From the NCBI GenBank assembly GCA_963277665.1, contig OY728121.1, positions 958,494,097 to 958,558,096 on the forward strand: a DNA stretch of 64,000 nt. Reading direction: 5' to 3'. Both the position numbers and the translations under genes were made by a program. This DNA is from Viscum album. Its lineage: Eukaryota; Streptophyta; Magnoliopsida; Santalales; Viscaceae. This document shows, in pieces, positions 1 through 14,193 of the stretch (its first letter is position 1; each line of letters starts with the position of its first letter). The notes beneath the pieces were generated by a model. It ran no database searches, was not told where the DNA came from, and saw only the letters and a program-made list of their open reading frames with translations.

Positions 1-3000
1 TGCTGGAACAAGATCCACTTATAATATCCAGACAAGAATTTATTTCAATGATAAACAACATAATTTATTCCTTACTAAAAATTTAGGAAGTTCTTGTATA
101 ATTATAATAAATTTATTTCTTTGGTTTATATTCCATGATCGATGTCTTTATAAATCTATTTCTATTGGTTTCAACTAAAATACCTTTGATACTAATAATT
201 TTGACCCCAAAAATTAGCACAGAACTACTAGTTACTTTATTACATTAGAATAAGATAAATGGAATATGGTCACAATGGAATAAATAGTTTAGTTGTCTAG
301 GTAAACGAGATACATACATGTATTTCACATTAAAATCTAAAATATAAAATACATCTGATTTTCTCTTTGATAATTCCATTATTAATAATAGTAAATCACT
401 TTACATCTACCAGAAAACACTTCATGGTATCCTTGGGAAAAAAATACGAAATGGGGTTTTTCAGATACTGAGTAAGGGTATGAATACAGTGTAACATATC
501 ACGAATAAATAAGAATAATCGATTTGTAATGGTAATTAAGTGAAACACAAGTCATTTAATCAATAAACTATTCATAATATGAATGAAGTAAATGATGGTA
601 GAATAAATCAATAAACACATCATCTTGAAACTTATCCATAGATATTATAACTAATTAAATAATAACGTATAAATCAATAAGTTATCTCAGAATGAGAGAA
701 TGAATAATGTCAAACATCAGAAATATACAGTCATGACCTTTGAAATAACACATTAAACTTTTGGGAAAGAAACCTGTCAAATTTGGACAACTAATTGTTC
801 TCATGATACCAATTGATTCATCGATGCGATACCAATAATCAGTCCCCACTCATCACTTACAAAATCTAATGAATTATTATTAAGAAAAATGTGAATATTA
901 GTCAACATAAACATTTTTGTTAAATTTCTAACATATGAAATGTTAATACTAACTACACTCAAAAAAATATAATCATATGCTTTCCATAATAATATAGTGA
1001 ATGGTAAAAAAATTGTACATCCATAGTTAAACTGATCGTAATCCATCGAAATAAATAATATTGATTATAAAAATAAAACATATTCAAAGTTTAACAAATT
1101 TCTAATTTAGTGTTGAGGTCATTAATTAATTGAAATACCATTAAAATTTCATTAAAAACAATCATTAGAAAAATAACCTTTGTAATTTTATAACCACCAT
1201 TCAAAATAAAAAAACATCAGAAAAAAGTTTCAAAATAATTTTATTAGAATATAAAAAATTAAAAATTAAAAATAATCTTTAATAAATTGAGTAGCAATCA
1301 TTATAGAATATTTTTTGATTCCATACACATTAAAATAAATATTCTTTTCACATTTTTAAGTAAAATCCAAAGATAAATTATTTTGAAAATGGAATTAATA
1401 TACCTCTTAAAAAATTAAAAAAGTAAAATATTTTTATAAATTTCATTAATAAATCATTTCTATAAGGTTAAAAAATTTATAGAAAACATTTTATGAAAAC
1501 CATTTTTTGAATGTAAATGGATTTTCAACATAAAAGATAAATAAAGTCTTATTTTCATAAAAATGTTTTCCCAATCATTTTTAGAACCAATTAATTTAAA
1601 AAATGGTACTATTAATTTAAAGGATCATGAATAATGATTTGAGAATTAAATATATTAGGTTTAATATAGATATATCAAATAAATCTCCTGAGGGAGACAA
1701 AAATATAAACAATCATGAATAGTGATGAGATTGTGAAAAAAGCCCATATCATTGGAAATGTTTGAATCTAAATCCACATGAATGAAATATATTCAATAGA
1801 AGCATTAAATACAATGAATATAAATATATTCATGATATAAAATATAAAAATGGTCTTTATATAAAACACATAAAGTAATAATTGATGAATATGGAATATA
1901 TCTCATAGAAGTAAAAGTTTGATGAGAATGACCTACCTCATGTTCGACTCCGTCATTTGTTTCCAAAAATCCTTTATATAAAATATAGTTTTTTATACTC
2001 ATATTATAGAAACATACTCCTAATTTTCAATTATAATATACTAATTTCCCTTTATCACCAGTTTATTGTCAATACTTTTTTATAGTCACTGTTTTGGTTG
2101 ATAATTACTTTGTTTTTAATCTATATTCTAAGTGTGGTAATTTTATTCCTATTAATTTTATCATGGATAAAACATATATATAATGTTAAAAATGATATAC
2201 ATACCATATATATTAATTAAACATGTATTTAGAGAAATATATTAATGATAGATAAAAATGGATTACACCATTCATGTTTATGGTAGGCCATGTGTACGCA
2301 TGAACGATGATTCCAATTTTCACGATGGATGAAAAAATAGAAAATAAACATTTAATTAATATTTAAATAATAATAATTATTTGATATAGATATTTCATAT
2401 TAATAACATATATCTCATTTACTATCTATATAAAAATAAATTGAAAAACCATTCTCATTGCTACATAAAGGCTATAGTCCACATGTGTGCATGAGCGACA
2501 ATATTGTTTTTACAAAGGTTAGAACGTAATAATTTAGATCTAATATTATATGTATATAAGAATTTTTAGATCATAAATATCACATATATTTATTTACATT
2601 AACCTTACTTGGTTTTATGTAAATCATATGAGAAAAAACTATCACATCACTTCATGGGGCTGGTGTCCTCCGTACACACGAGTGAGGTTATAATATGCCT
2701 CCTAAAATGTCAAATGCGAATTTATAGGAGATATAATAATTTTATAATTATAAGAATATAATAAATATAATATAAATATATTAAATTATTCAATATATAC
2801 ATCCTTAAAAGGCAGTGATGGAAATCAAATTATATCAGTTTGCAAGGTGGTAGTCCACCGTACACACTATAAACTGTATCTTTTCCCATTTGATAGAGTG
2901 GAGATGGATATGGTTTATTATATTAAATTAATTTCATAAAATTATGAATTATTTAATAGTTTTATTATATTATAAATTCTTAATAATGTATAAACGTGAT

Positions 3001-3178
3001 GGGAGAAGAAATAAAACGAAAATTAACATTTAATAATTTTTCTACTTCTTTAGAGTGCATATTTAGGTTTACAACAAAAAACTTATTAAGATGTATTTCT
3101 AATAAAATAATACCTATAGTATTTGGGAAGGGATATATGAAATATATTTGAATATGACTTTTCCAATCCAATGGGTTA
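1..3178 (-). mobile_element. Gypsy-type LTR fragment A
   Basis: This stretch aligns without major breaks to 17521-20705 (LTR B), at roughly 82-87% identity by eye. Examples are the shared 'cagtaagggta' region near 470/18000 and the four palindromic units. LTR B starts near 17511, so base 1 of the window lies about 10 bp inside the LTR. The LTR reads on the minus strand, inferred from B, whose TATA box and neighbouring gag are on that strand. The alignment to B stops at 3178 and the sequence that follows (3179 onward, starting TG) is unrelated to B. The last kilobase of the LTR, including the promoter, is therefore missing here. The likely cause is insertion of another element at this point. 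The short ORFs inside are chance frames. Confidence 0.75.
2265..2880. repeat. Array of four ~50-bp palindromic units in LTR A
   Basis: The units lie at about 2265-2312, 2455-2505, 2641-2692 and 2832-2880, with centres 192, 186 and 190 bp apart. Each is an island of higher GC in A+T-rich DNA. They share a core like 'GGTAGTCC..CGTACACACG' and partly self-complementary arms; unit 1 has TTCATG facing CATGAA. The same four units, in the same order and spacing, occur in LTRs B and C, and three of them in both G2 LTRs. Their function is unknown. Confidence 0.7.
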
Positions 3179-4687
3179 TGTAAATTATTATTATCAATAT
3201 TACTATTTATATTTCACTACATTATCAAAGAAAATATTATTCCCAGTTCTCTGAGAATTTTTCATTTTAATATTAAAGGATATTATTTTTAAAGAACTAA
3301 TAATGGGATTTAAATCTAGTAATTTTTTTATCATCTACACCAAATTTCTTATATTTTAATTTATTTATTTTCAATTAATAAATATATGGAATTATTATAA
3401 AATAATGGTTTCCAAAATGTTATTTTCTCCCCATGAAATTTATTTTTTAGAGTGACTTATGATTTTATTTTTACAACCATTATATAAAAGCTTTAATGAA
3501 AATATTTTTAAAAAAATTCCAATTTATCCTCAGAATCAAAATTATTTTTTTTATTTTGGAGATATTTAAAAAGTATTAACTTCATAAATGATCTTATGTA
3601 TTTATAGACTATACTTTACCTTTTTTGAAATGGGTTTTTTCTCAATCACTCTTATTCTTTCTCTTGTATATATTTTCTCCCTTATGTAAATATTTTTTAA
3701 TTCAATGGGTAAATTCAATATCCCATCCATTGTTTATATATATATTTTCTAGTAATTGATCAAACTAAAAACATTACTATATATGATGTTATTTTTAATT
3801 TTTCATACCATTAATGATAATCAATTTATTAATAGGGTAAATAATGAAAATTAATATACTGGTTATTTTAATATTAGATATTGTTGATTAATATGTCATG
3901 TAAGTTATGTGTATAATTGTTTATTTAATTATTCATTTGATGAATGATTTGGAATTAATTAGGGATTTATGGGGCATAGAGATATATATCCCCTCGATAT
4001 ATCATCAGGTCTTACAAGGAAACTAGTTTGGGTATTTGGTTTCAAGCTTACCAATTTATATATCTTATCCTAGAATAACATCATTTTGGTATGTTTATGA
4101 TGTTCAACATTATACATTCCATCACTCTACAATTAGGTATTTTTATCCATGTGACTATCTAAATCGCTAGGTTATCCATAGATATATCACTTGATTATGT
4201 TATCAATTATATGAAATTATTTTATTTATATATATAATATTTAAATTATTCCACCCTTATTAATTCTATGATAGATTTTGATTTAACGTACCCCTTATTA
4301 AGAATTTGAATGCACATTTTTTATGATTCATTTTCCATATGTTATGTAGATGTGTATTATATTTTATATGTCTAGATGTGTTTCATGTGTTTATAATTTT
4401 AATTGGAGATCTTGATGACTTATTGTTAAATTAGTATTCCTTCACTAATTAAAGAAATTAACATTTGATGATAAGTATATAGGTATTGCTAGTTAATCTG
4501 ATTTTTTTATCTAATTATATAAAACTAAAAACCTAAAAAGTCTTATATATGAAAGTAATTCAATATATAATATTGATATTTTAATTATGGAAGGTTAGTT
4601 CTGTGCCACTATCATCGATATCAAAAGAATCTTATAAAGGATATGATTTTAGAATCAGATACAAAAGGGTTGGTCTGGGGTGTCATA
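3179..4687. mobile_element. LTR-like repeat of unresolved element E (left copy)
   Basis: The left edge is where the match between LTR A and LTR B breaks, at a TG. The right edge is where a match to 21740-22624 ends, at the shared string 'ggggtgtca' (4678-4685 here, 22614-22621 there). The stretch 3200-3690 resembles 7990-8490, and about 3960-4687 resembles 21920-22624; for example, both carry a GGGG..CCC..AGGTC..ACTAG succession. Read on the minus strand the end becomes TGACACCCC, a common gypsy LTR start. No primer site, polypurine tract or coding remnant was found to fix the orientation. It could instead be a dispersed repeat that is not an LTR. Confidence 0.45.
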
Positions 4688-7600
4688 GTTGGTAATAATT
4701 TGGGTTTAAATAAATTTAGTGGTTCAGATGTTATATGTTCAGTATTATTTAAGTGTTATAGTACAAAAATGGGTTAATAAATTTAAGGTCGATCTGATTT
4801 TTAATGTCATAAATTCCGATTTTATGGAATAATATGACCAGATTTTATTATAATTTAGCATATTTTGGTTCATGATTATTGGGTTTTATGTAGAAGTAAT
4901 GGTTAGAATATATGTATCCCTTAGGTTTGAGATATAATTTTATGTTATTGATGTTTGGGATATTTTGGTCCAATATTAATATCATTTTTGGAATATAAAT
5001 GATTAACGCGTATGTTGATTAATATGAGATTAATATTTTATATGTATAACTGTTGTGTTTAATTATTTGAGAATTTTTTTCGTGAATTGTTTGTTTAGGT
5101 TATAGTTAACAAGATCATGATTTAATTATTTTGTGTAATTGTGACTAAAAAACAGTAATAGAAACCCCAGGGGGGGAGTCTAATTAATGGAAAAAATTAT
5201 TTTTTTTTGTAAAAATATGGCTTAACATCACACATAGGTTTAAAATTTTAGAGTACATGCATTTGATGATTAACAATATATTTATGATCAATATTGAATA
5301 CCTTATTATATCACAAGTCATGAATATATAATGGAAAACCACATCTATTTTCCTAGGATAAAGAAATTAAAACTATAAAGAGGCAATTTATTTTAGTATA
5401 GTAGAATGCAACGCACTGAGATTTAGTTAAGTGTCATTATTTAAATAAACACTATGTTGAATAACTGGTATAACACAAAACACTGAATTGAAATGAATCA
5501 ATAGATTTGTTATGAATATTTTCATTAAAAGTAAACATTATAATATAGACATTTAATTTTATGTATTTAAATAGAATTAATCGAATTATGAAATCTATGT
5601 ACACAGGAGAATTCATCAAATCAAGTAGTAGGTGTAATCCTTACAATGTTAATTTTTTTAAGCATATAAAGGATGTAGAAACCCTAATATTTTACATACT
5701 ATGTTCCCATACTAATAATTTATATGTATGAATTTAATGAAATCTAAAAATACAGATGTTAAAAAACATTGTAATCACAAAAATTTCTATGCTAGCTAAA
5801 TTATCACCCATGACGACCACAATTTCATATCATACTCGTATATCTAATGTGATATTCTTCAGGGGTTTTATCTATAGAATATTGGAAGATATAAAATATT
5901 ATAATTAAAGTAATATATATTCTCATTATGATGAATTTCTATAAAATTAAATTTTATAATAAATTCAAAAATATTAATTTAAGATTATAAGATGATAAAT
6001 TCCAACGAAATGAGTAATAAATATTAAAACATATAAATAAAATCAATTGATATTATGAAGTACTATTTTTTAATTAATTGAATATTTTTATATATTTTAA
6101 CATTTTATCTTAATCACTAAAATTTACGACTTTTGAAAAAGGATTTAATGAAATATTTGGATAATATATATGAATAATTAATGATAATTTAATTAAATTT
6201 ACATTGAAAGGCATAAAAATTAATTCCTTTTTTTTGATAAAAAATAAAATATATTTTAAATCAAGAGGTAAATCCTCAAAATACCCTAAAACGACAACTC
6301 AAAATTGATGGATAAGTAATTTATTGACAATAAAATATATTTCAATCTCTAATTACCAGTTTTTTATCATCATTTATTCAAAAAATGTATCTATTTTTAT
6401 ATTAATAAATTTATATTTACAAAAATACCACCACTCAATACTATAAAAGGATCCCTCACCACATAAATTCTCATTAGTACTAAGGAATTTTATGTTAATA
6501 AAACTTATAAAAAATAAGTACCCATCTCTATTTTCTATACCAGAGAGTTTTTCTTCTCAAGAAATGTCTTATTTATGTTGGCATATGGACAAGTAAAAAT
6601 AGAGATATCAAAAAAGTGTAATTTTTTACCTAAGTCCTTTCATGGTTATTTATTCTTCCACCACATCTAAATATTTCATAATCATATTAATATAAATACA
6701 ACAGTATCATTAATATATATAAATGTTTGTTTTTTGGCATAACCATTAGTTATCTACAAATAATTCACTATAAAACGAAAACACTATCCATGTTAATGTC
6801 AGATTATCACCTTCATGAATGATGTTTTATTATTATTCATCATTGCCAAAGATAGATGGTTTTAAAAGTGAATTTAATTAATTAATTAATCTAATAGATA
6901 TGTCACTATAACTATTTTTTAAGATAAATTAGTTAATAAATTAATAATATTTATAATATATGATAATTATATATTTAACCTCCTAAAACAAAAATAGAGA
7001 GACATAATTCATAATTTGACTTAATCCTGGTAGCCTAAGAACTATAATTTTTTCTACTAGAATAATACATATATTATATATGTAAAATTATTATATGAGA
7101 AAAATTAATTTATAAATTCTTTCACTCTAATAGATGAATCAATGCATATTTGGATGATGTGTCCAAACAACCCTAGGTGACCATTGATAGGAACAATTAT
7201 ATAAAAAATGAGTAACATATGATAATATATAAACCCTAAAAAATTAAATATTACTTATAAATCTTTTGAATCAAGTATTTACATAAATTTACATATCTAT
7301 TTAAAAGGTTACATAAACTCACCATGCACATTGGGACCTGTGGTAAAACTTTTTTGTTTTAATTTGAATTCCTTGATATATGTTTCTTAACACACACCAA
7401 TTTGAATCATATAGTGTAAATACCTACCTATAAAATTATTTTATCTTAAATTACTTTTCATTCATGGGAGTTTCATTTTCATTAATTCTACACTTCCCTA
7501 TTTCCTTTGATTCATACATTACCTATGTCGTTATCGATGTCAACATAATTTAATTTCACGAAGTTATATAAATTATTCTTGAACATTTGAATTAAAATAT

Positions 7601-7989
7601 AATTTTCTTCATGATTATGAATGTATTTTATTTTATTTTCACATTATTTTCAGGATCATATAAGGTTTCTTGAAAATTTTCCTAAATTTTTTAAATAATT
7701 CAATGAAAAAGTGTATTATATTTTGACTCAAACTTATCTCTTCATTAAAACCATGAATATTTTCCCCCATGTATATATTAATTATAATTTTACATGAATT
7801 ATATTATTTCTAAATAAATTAACTATTAAGGCCATTTTCATTTAATGTTTTCATTCATTACTAAGATATAAATGGAATATATTAAATTTTTTCACATGGT
7901 GTTTTTGACTTTCTTTACCAAAGTGTGAAATGATCCTCATTTTAATATTTACCACATGAGAACTTCTCCAACTTTTCTGAAAATTATTC
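4688..7989. other. A+T-rich interval with no recognisable gene, possibly the interior of E
   Basis: No open frame or recognised protein motif was found on either strand. The only landmarks are a G7 run at 5169-5175 and a good TATA-box sequence on the plus strand at 6441. If 3179-4687 and 7990-8490 are LTRs of one element, this would be its decayed interior, but nothing inside confirms that. Confidence 0.4.
6441..6450 (+). promoter_or_regulatory. Orphan TATA-box-like sequence
   Basis: The string CTATAAAAGG lies in a C-rich setting (CCACCACTC upstream, ATCCCTCACC downstream) that closely resembles plant LTR core promoters. It is on the plus strand, whereas all LTR promoters identified elsewhere in the window are on the minus strand. 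No downstream ORF was seen. It may mark an unrecognised plus-strand LTR. Confidence 0.35.
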
Positions 7990-8490
7990 ATTATCAAGTA
8001 TCGTATTCATGATTCCATGAGTTTTAATTAATATTCTATTCTAATAATGCACTGTTTTTTTTCATTTTAAAAATAATTGATAATGATTTTGAAGAATAAG
8101 TAATGTGATTTCATTCATCTTATGTATATTTTTATCTTACACATTATATTTACTATTAATAACACATTTTTTTCAATGAATTAATATTTTTAATTCCCTT
8201 GATATTAATCTTTTAAATGTAAATATTCCTCCCCTCGAAATTGAATTTTGAAATTGACTTAGGATTTCATTTTCAAAACAATACTACAATTTTTTTGGAT
8301 ATTATATTTAAACGTTCTCATCAATTTAATACTAAAAAACAAAATAATATTTGACTTTATGTGTTCTATATCAAGTATTACCCTTTAAATTCTTATATTA
8401 AATTATATACCTTAACTAACCTTGTTCGTAGGTGTTATGTTATCTGTCACACTTTTTCTCTCTCTTGATTTTATTTTATCTGTTGAATTC
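7990..8490. repeat. Partial copy of the element E repeat (left part)
   Basis: This resembles 3200-3690 in order. Matches include the 'taat(g)tgatttcat..atctt' region near 8100, the 'cctcccc..gaaattgaatttt..gacttaggattt' region near 8230, and 'gtcacactttttctctctcttg' near 8440. It ends about where the minus-strand LINE begins. The rest of the repeat reappears at 21740-22624, so the block 8500-21739 seems to have split one E repeat. Identity is low and the edges are approximate. Confidence 0.4.
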
Positions 8491-8499
8491 TTTTATAGA

Positions 8500-11222
8500 A
8501 AATATTATTAAAAATAGGAAGGAGAACAAATGAGGAACATAAACACGGGGATCTATAAAATTTATGGAAAGGAGAATAACCAATTAAAATGTTATTACCT
8601 CAATGGAGAAGTTAGTCGGTGCATGAGAACTCTAATAATGGGATCCCCAGAAAGGCCTTAAAATCTAGTAAATCAGACTCCCAATTGAATTCACACAATA
8701 TATGAAGTATCTGAATCACATTATTGATTAGGGTATTTTACTCATTGATCATTTAGATGATATTCTATTGAATAGAAGGAAAGATTTTGGGTGAACTCTG
8801 TATCATCTTAGAGTCCCTCTCAAAAAGTAAAAATAAATTTTCTTTCAGTGGCATAATGGAAGGCCCGCATACATTTCATTTGATTCTGTTATGAGAAAAT
8901 CATCAACCCAACAAAACATAATTCAGGATAAGATTACTGAACCCTCTGGAACACACACCACAACTCACCCATTCATAATCCCCTAACTACATGATCCCTT
9001 AACAATATGTTTTAGTCTATGGAGGGGAGGGTTCCACCTCACCCAATTCCTCGGTACAATAGTATGAGGAGGGGTAGATGAGGATTCACTATCAATTTAT
9101 CCCCTAATAGAATTAGTTGTATCCAAATGATTCATAAGGCATGAATGATACACAACGATGCATTTGGTCCTCAACACTAGATAAGTACCAGATAAGGAGT
9201 GACCATTATGGTTTACCTTGTTTCTATCTTCCCATAAGGACCAACAACCTATTGTAAAAATAATTGTTTAGGAATCCCTATATTTCTTATTGATACCAAC
9301 CCCACAGAACAAACATAGAAGGAAAATATAGAAATCGTCAAAAGGATCTATGAGTATTGAAATATCAATAAATCTATATGTCACCCCACCACATCGTGGT
9401 CACCTAGTCATTATGATAGAAGAAGAGATAGTGGTTTCATCCTTATGCAGTATGAAAAAAGAGAACATGGATAATAGAGTGACTCCTTTTTGTCTGAATA
9501 CCACATCAAAAGGATTCATAAGATATCATATTCTTGATATTAGAAATACAATCATAGTCAGGATCTATTTTTGGTATATAATACTTCCCCAGTCATCAAT
9601 GTTTTGGACCACATGGGGAATGTTCTTGTAGGATTTAGTTGGGAAGAGACCATTGGGGGATCCCTTGTATTTGCATTCATCTACAGATTCCTCAAAATAG
9701 ATGCCATTGAAAAGAATTTTTTTGGAAGGATCAATGATCGTATGAATAATGTAGGGGTATAGGATAGCATGGGAGAATGAAATCCTCATAGTGGGACAAA
9801 TAGGGAATCCCAAAACCTTTCCCCCACAATTGTATTCCCGAAAGATAATGTCCCTTTGACCTAAAATCCACCGAGAATGATTTTGATGCATAGGTAAAAG
9901 GAGATGAAGGGAGTGATATAAAGAATTATATTATTCCCTTATATTGAAAATAGTTTTCCCATAAATCCATGTGACAAAAATACTTGAGAGAGTGATTACT
10001 TCAATGACAACCCATGCAATTTATCCTTGCAGAATGTGAATTTCCACGTTGAAATTCCTTATGTTAATATCTCCTTTATCCACTAGCATGGAAATTAATT
10101 TCCATGAGGCCCAATATAATCATCCCTCCCCTGATCATGACAAATGAAATAACCTAAAAATTTATCAATCTCCATGAGAATGTATTTGGGGACCCTGGAC
10201 ATCAAGAATATGCACATTTTTATTGAGAATAGAATGTTATTGATTAGAGTGATTCGACCCAAAATGATAGAGAATGATTTTTTTTAGTTCAGAATGTGGT
10301 TGGTGATTTTTTAAACCCTTACCTTGAAATATATGATACATAATCTACCGAGGTCCAATGGTGCTCCCAAATATAACATAGTAAAATTATTTTATTGAAT
10401 TTCAAGAATGGACTCAAATCTTTTTCATTTCTTGTCAGGGCATGAAGGGGAAAATACATAGATTTTGTCTCTCTTGATGATTTAACTGATTCATCACGAG
10501 TTTGGATCCATGGTGGTAAAAAACTATGATCAAGGAATGAAATATGTTAATAAATTACACCATGTTATTAGAAAAAGTAAATGGTAAACCACATTAATGT
10601 TTTCTCATCTGTGATAGGGCATAATGAAACCATGATACACCTTGGAAGAAATGATCTTACTATGGGAATCTGGATCCATGTTAAAATTCGTAGGGGATAG
10701 GGGGTCACATATTCTAACCCCCCCAACAAATTGATAAACTAACATTTCTTACCCTTGAAGAGAATAGAGAGTCATGGAATGCTTTAAAAGTGAAAGAGAA
10801 AATAAATAATCCCCAAACATAATACAATGTGCCTCATCACTTGGAGAATAAAATTCCACATGAGAATATCATATGACTTATCCATGTCCACATTAATTAT
10901 ATTATTTCATCCCACAACCTTTTAAATAATATCTCTGATAATTACTTGGGAAATACACATGGCTCCTTGAATAGAACTGAATTTTATAATCACATGTTTA
11001 TCATCAGAGACAGAATTCAAAATATGTTGAGACTAACTTCTATTTATAATGGTGGAAAAAAAAATTGTAATGAAAGTTTCATATACTATTTGGTATAAAG
11101 TTAATAGTAATAGAGGGGTAGTTCACTTTTTTAATTAGGCACTATAATCCTAAGGAAAACACCCTATGCAGAAGAAGTCATGGATGGCTTTCAGCAAGTC
11201 TTTCTTGATAACATTCTTGGAG
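8500..11222 (-). mobile_element. 5'-truncated plant L1-type LINE, ORF2 remnant
   Basis: Translating the minus strand across several shifting frames gives the ordered hallmarks of the second ORF of plant LINEs. They are the pre-RT segment KKDLLKAIHDFF (11160-11200), a decayed FADD box (SNNMV near 10575), the FGSTIGPR remnant of Y/FLGxPI (10340-10390), GRITLIN (10230-10262), and a GGLGIRN-like stretch (10041-10073). After these come the W-I-x-G-x-x-x-I-F-R segment (9830-9890) and an RNase H start, NWVRWNPPLHRLK (9003-9052). Stops and frameshifts are frequent and both FADD aspartates are gone, so it is inactive. The endonuclease and ORF1 are absent; the right end at about 11222 is a 5' truncation. 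It abuts LTR C exactly where C's match to LTRs A and B begins. Confidence 0.85.
9565..9891 (-). pseudogene. LINE ORF2 segment between RT and RNase H
   Basis: This is the longest open piece of the LINE, 108 codons. It contains RWILGQRDIIFREYN, which fits the plant LINE consensus W-x-I/V-G-x-G-x-x-I-x-F-x-x-D that follows the reverse transcriptase domain. It has no start codon context of its own and is simply a stop-free stretch of the dead polyprotein. The overlapping plus-strand frames at 9350-9762 are chance shadows. Confidence 0.7.
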
Positions 11223-13237
11223 CAGGTGGTTACCTTATTACATTGGCGTAAAATACAAGGAATCACATCCCAATAGACTGAATATTTTATTAGTCTTGGT
11301 GAAATATATACATACATAAAATTCTAATTACTATTAATAAATATTAAGAAAAAGTGTTATATTTTATAATCCTATCATTCCTTATAATGTATCCTACCAT
11401 ATAATTAAAAAACCATTCCATTTTCTTGTAGAAATGAATCAAAATAAAGGGTTCTATGAAATGCTCAGTAAGGGTATATATACTGACAAATTTATAATAA
11501 ATAAATAATAATAATGATAAATATGGAATGTGAAATGACGAAAACACATAAATTTTAATGAATTAACATAGAATAATCTAGATGAAATAAATAATGATAA
11601 AATTAAACAACTTTTATATGGGCTTCAAACTTATACATGAATATTAGAACTAATCAATGAATAACATATTTATAAATAACTCATATCACAATGATGGAAT
11701 TCATAATTATGGAAATCTAAAACATATTATGAATACCTTCCACATGTCAATTTAAATATTCAGGTAGATTCCTATATAATTTGTCCATTTAATTTTTCTC
11801 ATCAATCCTATTGATGTATCAAGGGGATATCTATAATTGGGACGCATCTAAAACATACTAAATCCAATTCATTCCCCATGGAAAAGGGTTTAAACAAAAT
11901 CAACATAATCATTATTATTGAGAAACTAATATACAAAATATTAATAGTTACCCAAACAAATAAAAATACTCCTAAATTATCCAGAATAATATGTTTAAGG
12001 GTAATATAATTTCTCATCCTCAATATAACACATAATAAATAATATAAATTAACAATAAGGTAGTGTATCATATATAAAACAAAGCTTTAGTCACACCGAT
12101 GAATAAAAATACTATTAAATTAACATTAAAATCAATCTTGATTAAAATAAACTTTGAAATTTGAATATAATTATTTAAAACAAAAGGTTTATTTTTTTGA
12201 AATAATTGTTTTTGAAAATAACCAATGATATATTTAAAAAAATATTTAAAATTTGGGTGGTCATGAGGGTATAAAATTTTTTCTATGATGTACATGTTAA
12301 AAAAATATACCATTCACATTTTTGGTAAAATCCAAATGAGAAATGTTTAAAAAACGGAATGAAGTTTTCTATCAAAAAAAATTATAAAGTGAAAAACACG
12401 GGTAAAAATAACATTATGAGATCATTTGTTATATTTTTAAATAATTATTTAAAACATTTTAAGAAGACGTGGTTTTTGATGAAAAAATATATTCATCTAA
12501 AAAGATAAAAAAAGTCATATTTTCTTCAAAATATTTTCTCAAACATTTTAAGTAACAATGAGTGGAAAAATTTTCAGTTATTTTAAATATTCATGATTAA
12601 ATATAGGAGGAGAAAATATAATATATTTATGTTATAAATATTATATAATTCCCCCTTGGGGGATGTAAACCTAACAATTCTCTAATAATTAAGAGATTGT
12701 GAAATAAATCACCACCATTTCGGAAATGTCTGAATAATAAGATCCTTGAAATAAATAACATTAAATTATTCCTTAATTATAATGAAGAAAAATATATACA
12801 AGATATATTATATCAAAAGGGGTAGTATATAAACTACATAAAGGAATACATGGTGAATTTTACTTGTGTCTCATGGAGTAAAATATGAGATGAGAAACCT
12901 TTACAATATGTTCAACTTCCTTCATATGACACAAACCTCCTATATTCTAAATATAGGTTTATTATCATTATAGTATATATAAATAATAATAAATTTAAAA
13001 TATTATTTATTTATATTATTTAATCCCATGTTTATTTTCAATTATTTGATAAAAGCACTATTTTAGAAGATAATTGCTTCATTTTTCATGTATGTTTTTG
13101 TTATATAAATTTGGCCCTTCTAATTTTATCATTTTAACATAATCTCCAAAATTATAACCATGATTTAAATATCATATATATTTATTATATATCTAATTAT
13201 AGTAATCTATATTAATGTTATAGAGGGACAATTTATT

Positions 13238-13852
13238 ACACCATTCAGTGAGAGAGTAGGTCGTACATACGCATGAAGACTGTTTCCTTTTTTTATAATG
13301 GATTTAATAGAAGTAAAATAAATTTTAATTTATATTTAATTTTTTTTATATGATATATATAATTTATACATATCAAATAAATATTTATTTAGTTTCATGT
13401 AAAAATTAAATTAGATATATTTAACAACGCTTTGTAGACGCGGTAGGCCTCATGATCGCCTGAGTGAGGTTATAATTTTAAATGAAATAAGATTTTAATA
13501 GGTTTGGAGAGATATTATTCATTCATATGGATGTTTATGTCATAAATATCACATATATTCATTATATTTTTCCTCAATATCTTTCACATAATTTTAAATT
13601 GAAAAATGAATCACATCACTTTGCAAGGTTGTATTCTGTTGTACCCACGAGAGACATTATAATTTACCCCATCAAAAAATAATGTTAAAAGTTACATGAA
13701 ATTTCATAATTAAATAAATATAACTATTTATTAATCATAATAAAAATATGTTAAATTAATCATTATCTCTATCCTTCAAATTTAGTGATGGAAAAAAAAT
13801 TACATCGGTTCACGAGGTGGTAGCCTGGTATACACAAGAGCGAAAGTTTCAT
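13238..13852. repeat. Array of four ~50-bp palindromic units in LTR C
   Basis: The units lie at about 13238-13288, 13422-13472, 13609-13660 and 13799-13852, with centres 184, 187 and 191 bp apart. They are the diverged counterparts of the arrays in LTRs A and B. The cores TAGGTCGTACATACGCATG and GGTAGCCTGGTATACAC remain visible, while the sequence between units has changed much more. Confidence 0.65.
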
Positions 13853-14182
13853 TCCAAATAAAAAGAAATTAGATACGAATATGGATTATGAAATTAACAA
13901 AATAAAATACAATTACATAATATATATATATTTTTATGATATTATCATGGTTTATATATGTTTTAAATAGATGGATGATGAAATAAAAAATATATGCATA
14001 TTTAATAATTTTAAATCTGCTTTAGAAATAGGGTTTATGATGTTCATATCTATAGAATTCATAGTAGGTATTAATAATTCAATTGGGACTTAAAATATGA
14101 AATAGGAATTAAGGAAGGTATTTGGGTATTTATTGTTCTGGTCGAAATATTTTGGAGGTGTAAAGGGGAGGGCTGTGAGTGA

Positions 14183-14193
14183 CATTTTATAAG
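14183..14193 (-). promoter_or_regulatory. TATA box of LTR C
   Basis: On the minus strand this reads CTTATAAAATG, in a CT-rich setting (CTCTCCCC upstream, CACTCACAGCCC downstream). It holds the same position in the LTR as the TATA boxes of B and G2. Transcription would run leftward through the palindromic units. Confidence 0.6.

Noticed and set aside
4684..4705. TTGGTAATAATTTGGG after the E repeat as a primer binding site.
   Set aside because: Only the first five bases fit the initiator-Met site, and no matching polypurine tract was found, so it does not fix the direction of E.
5160..5180. The purine-rich run with G7 as a polypurine tract.
   Set aside because: No TG-starting repeat follows it and no partner LTR could be found; a single homopolymer is not enough.
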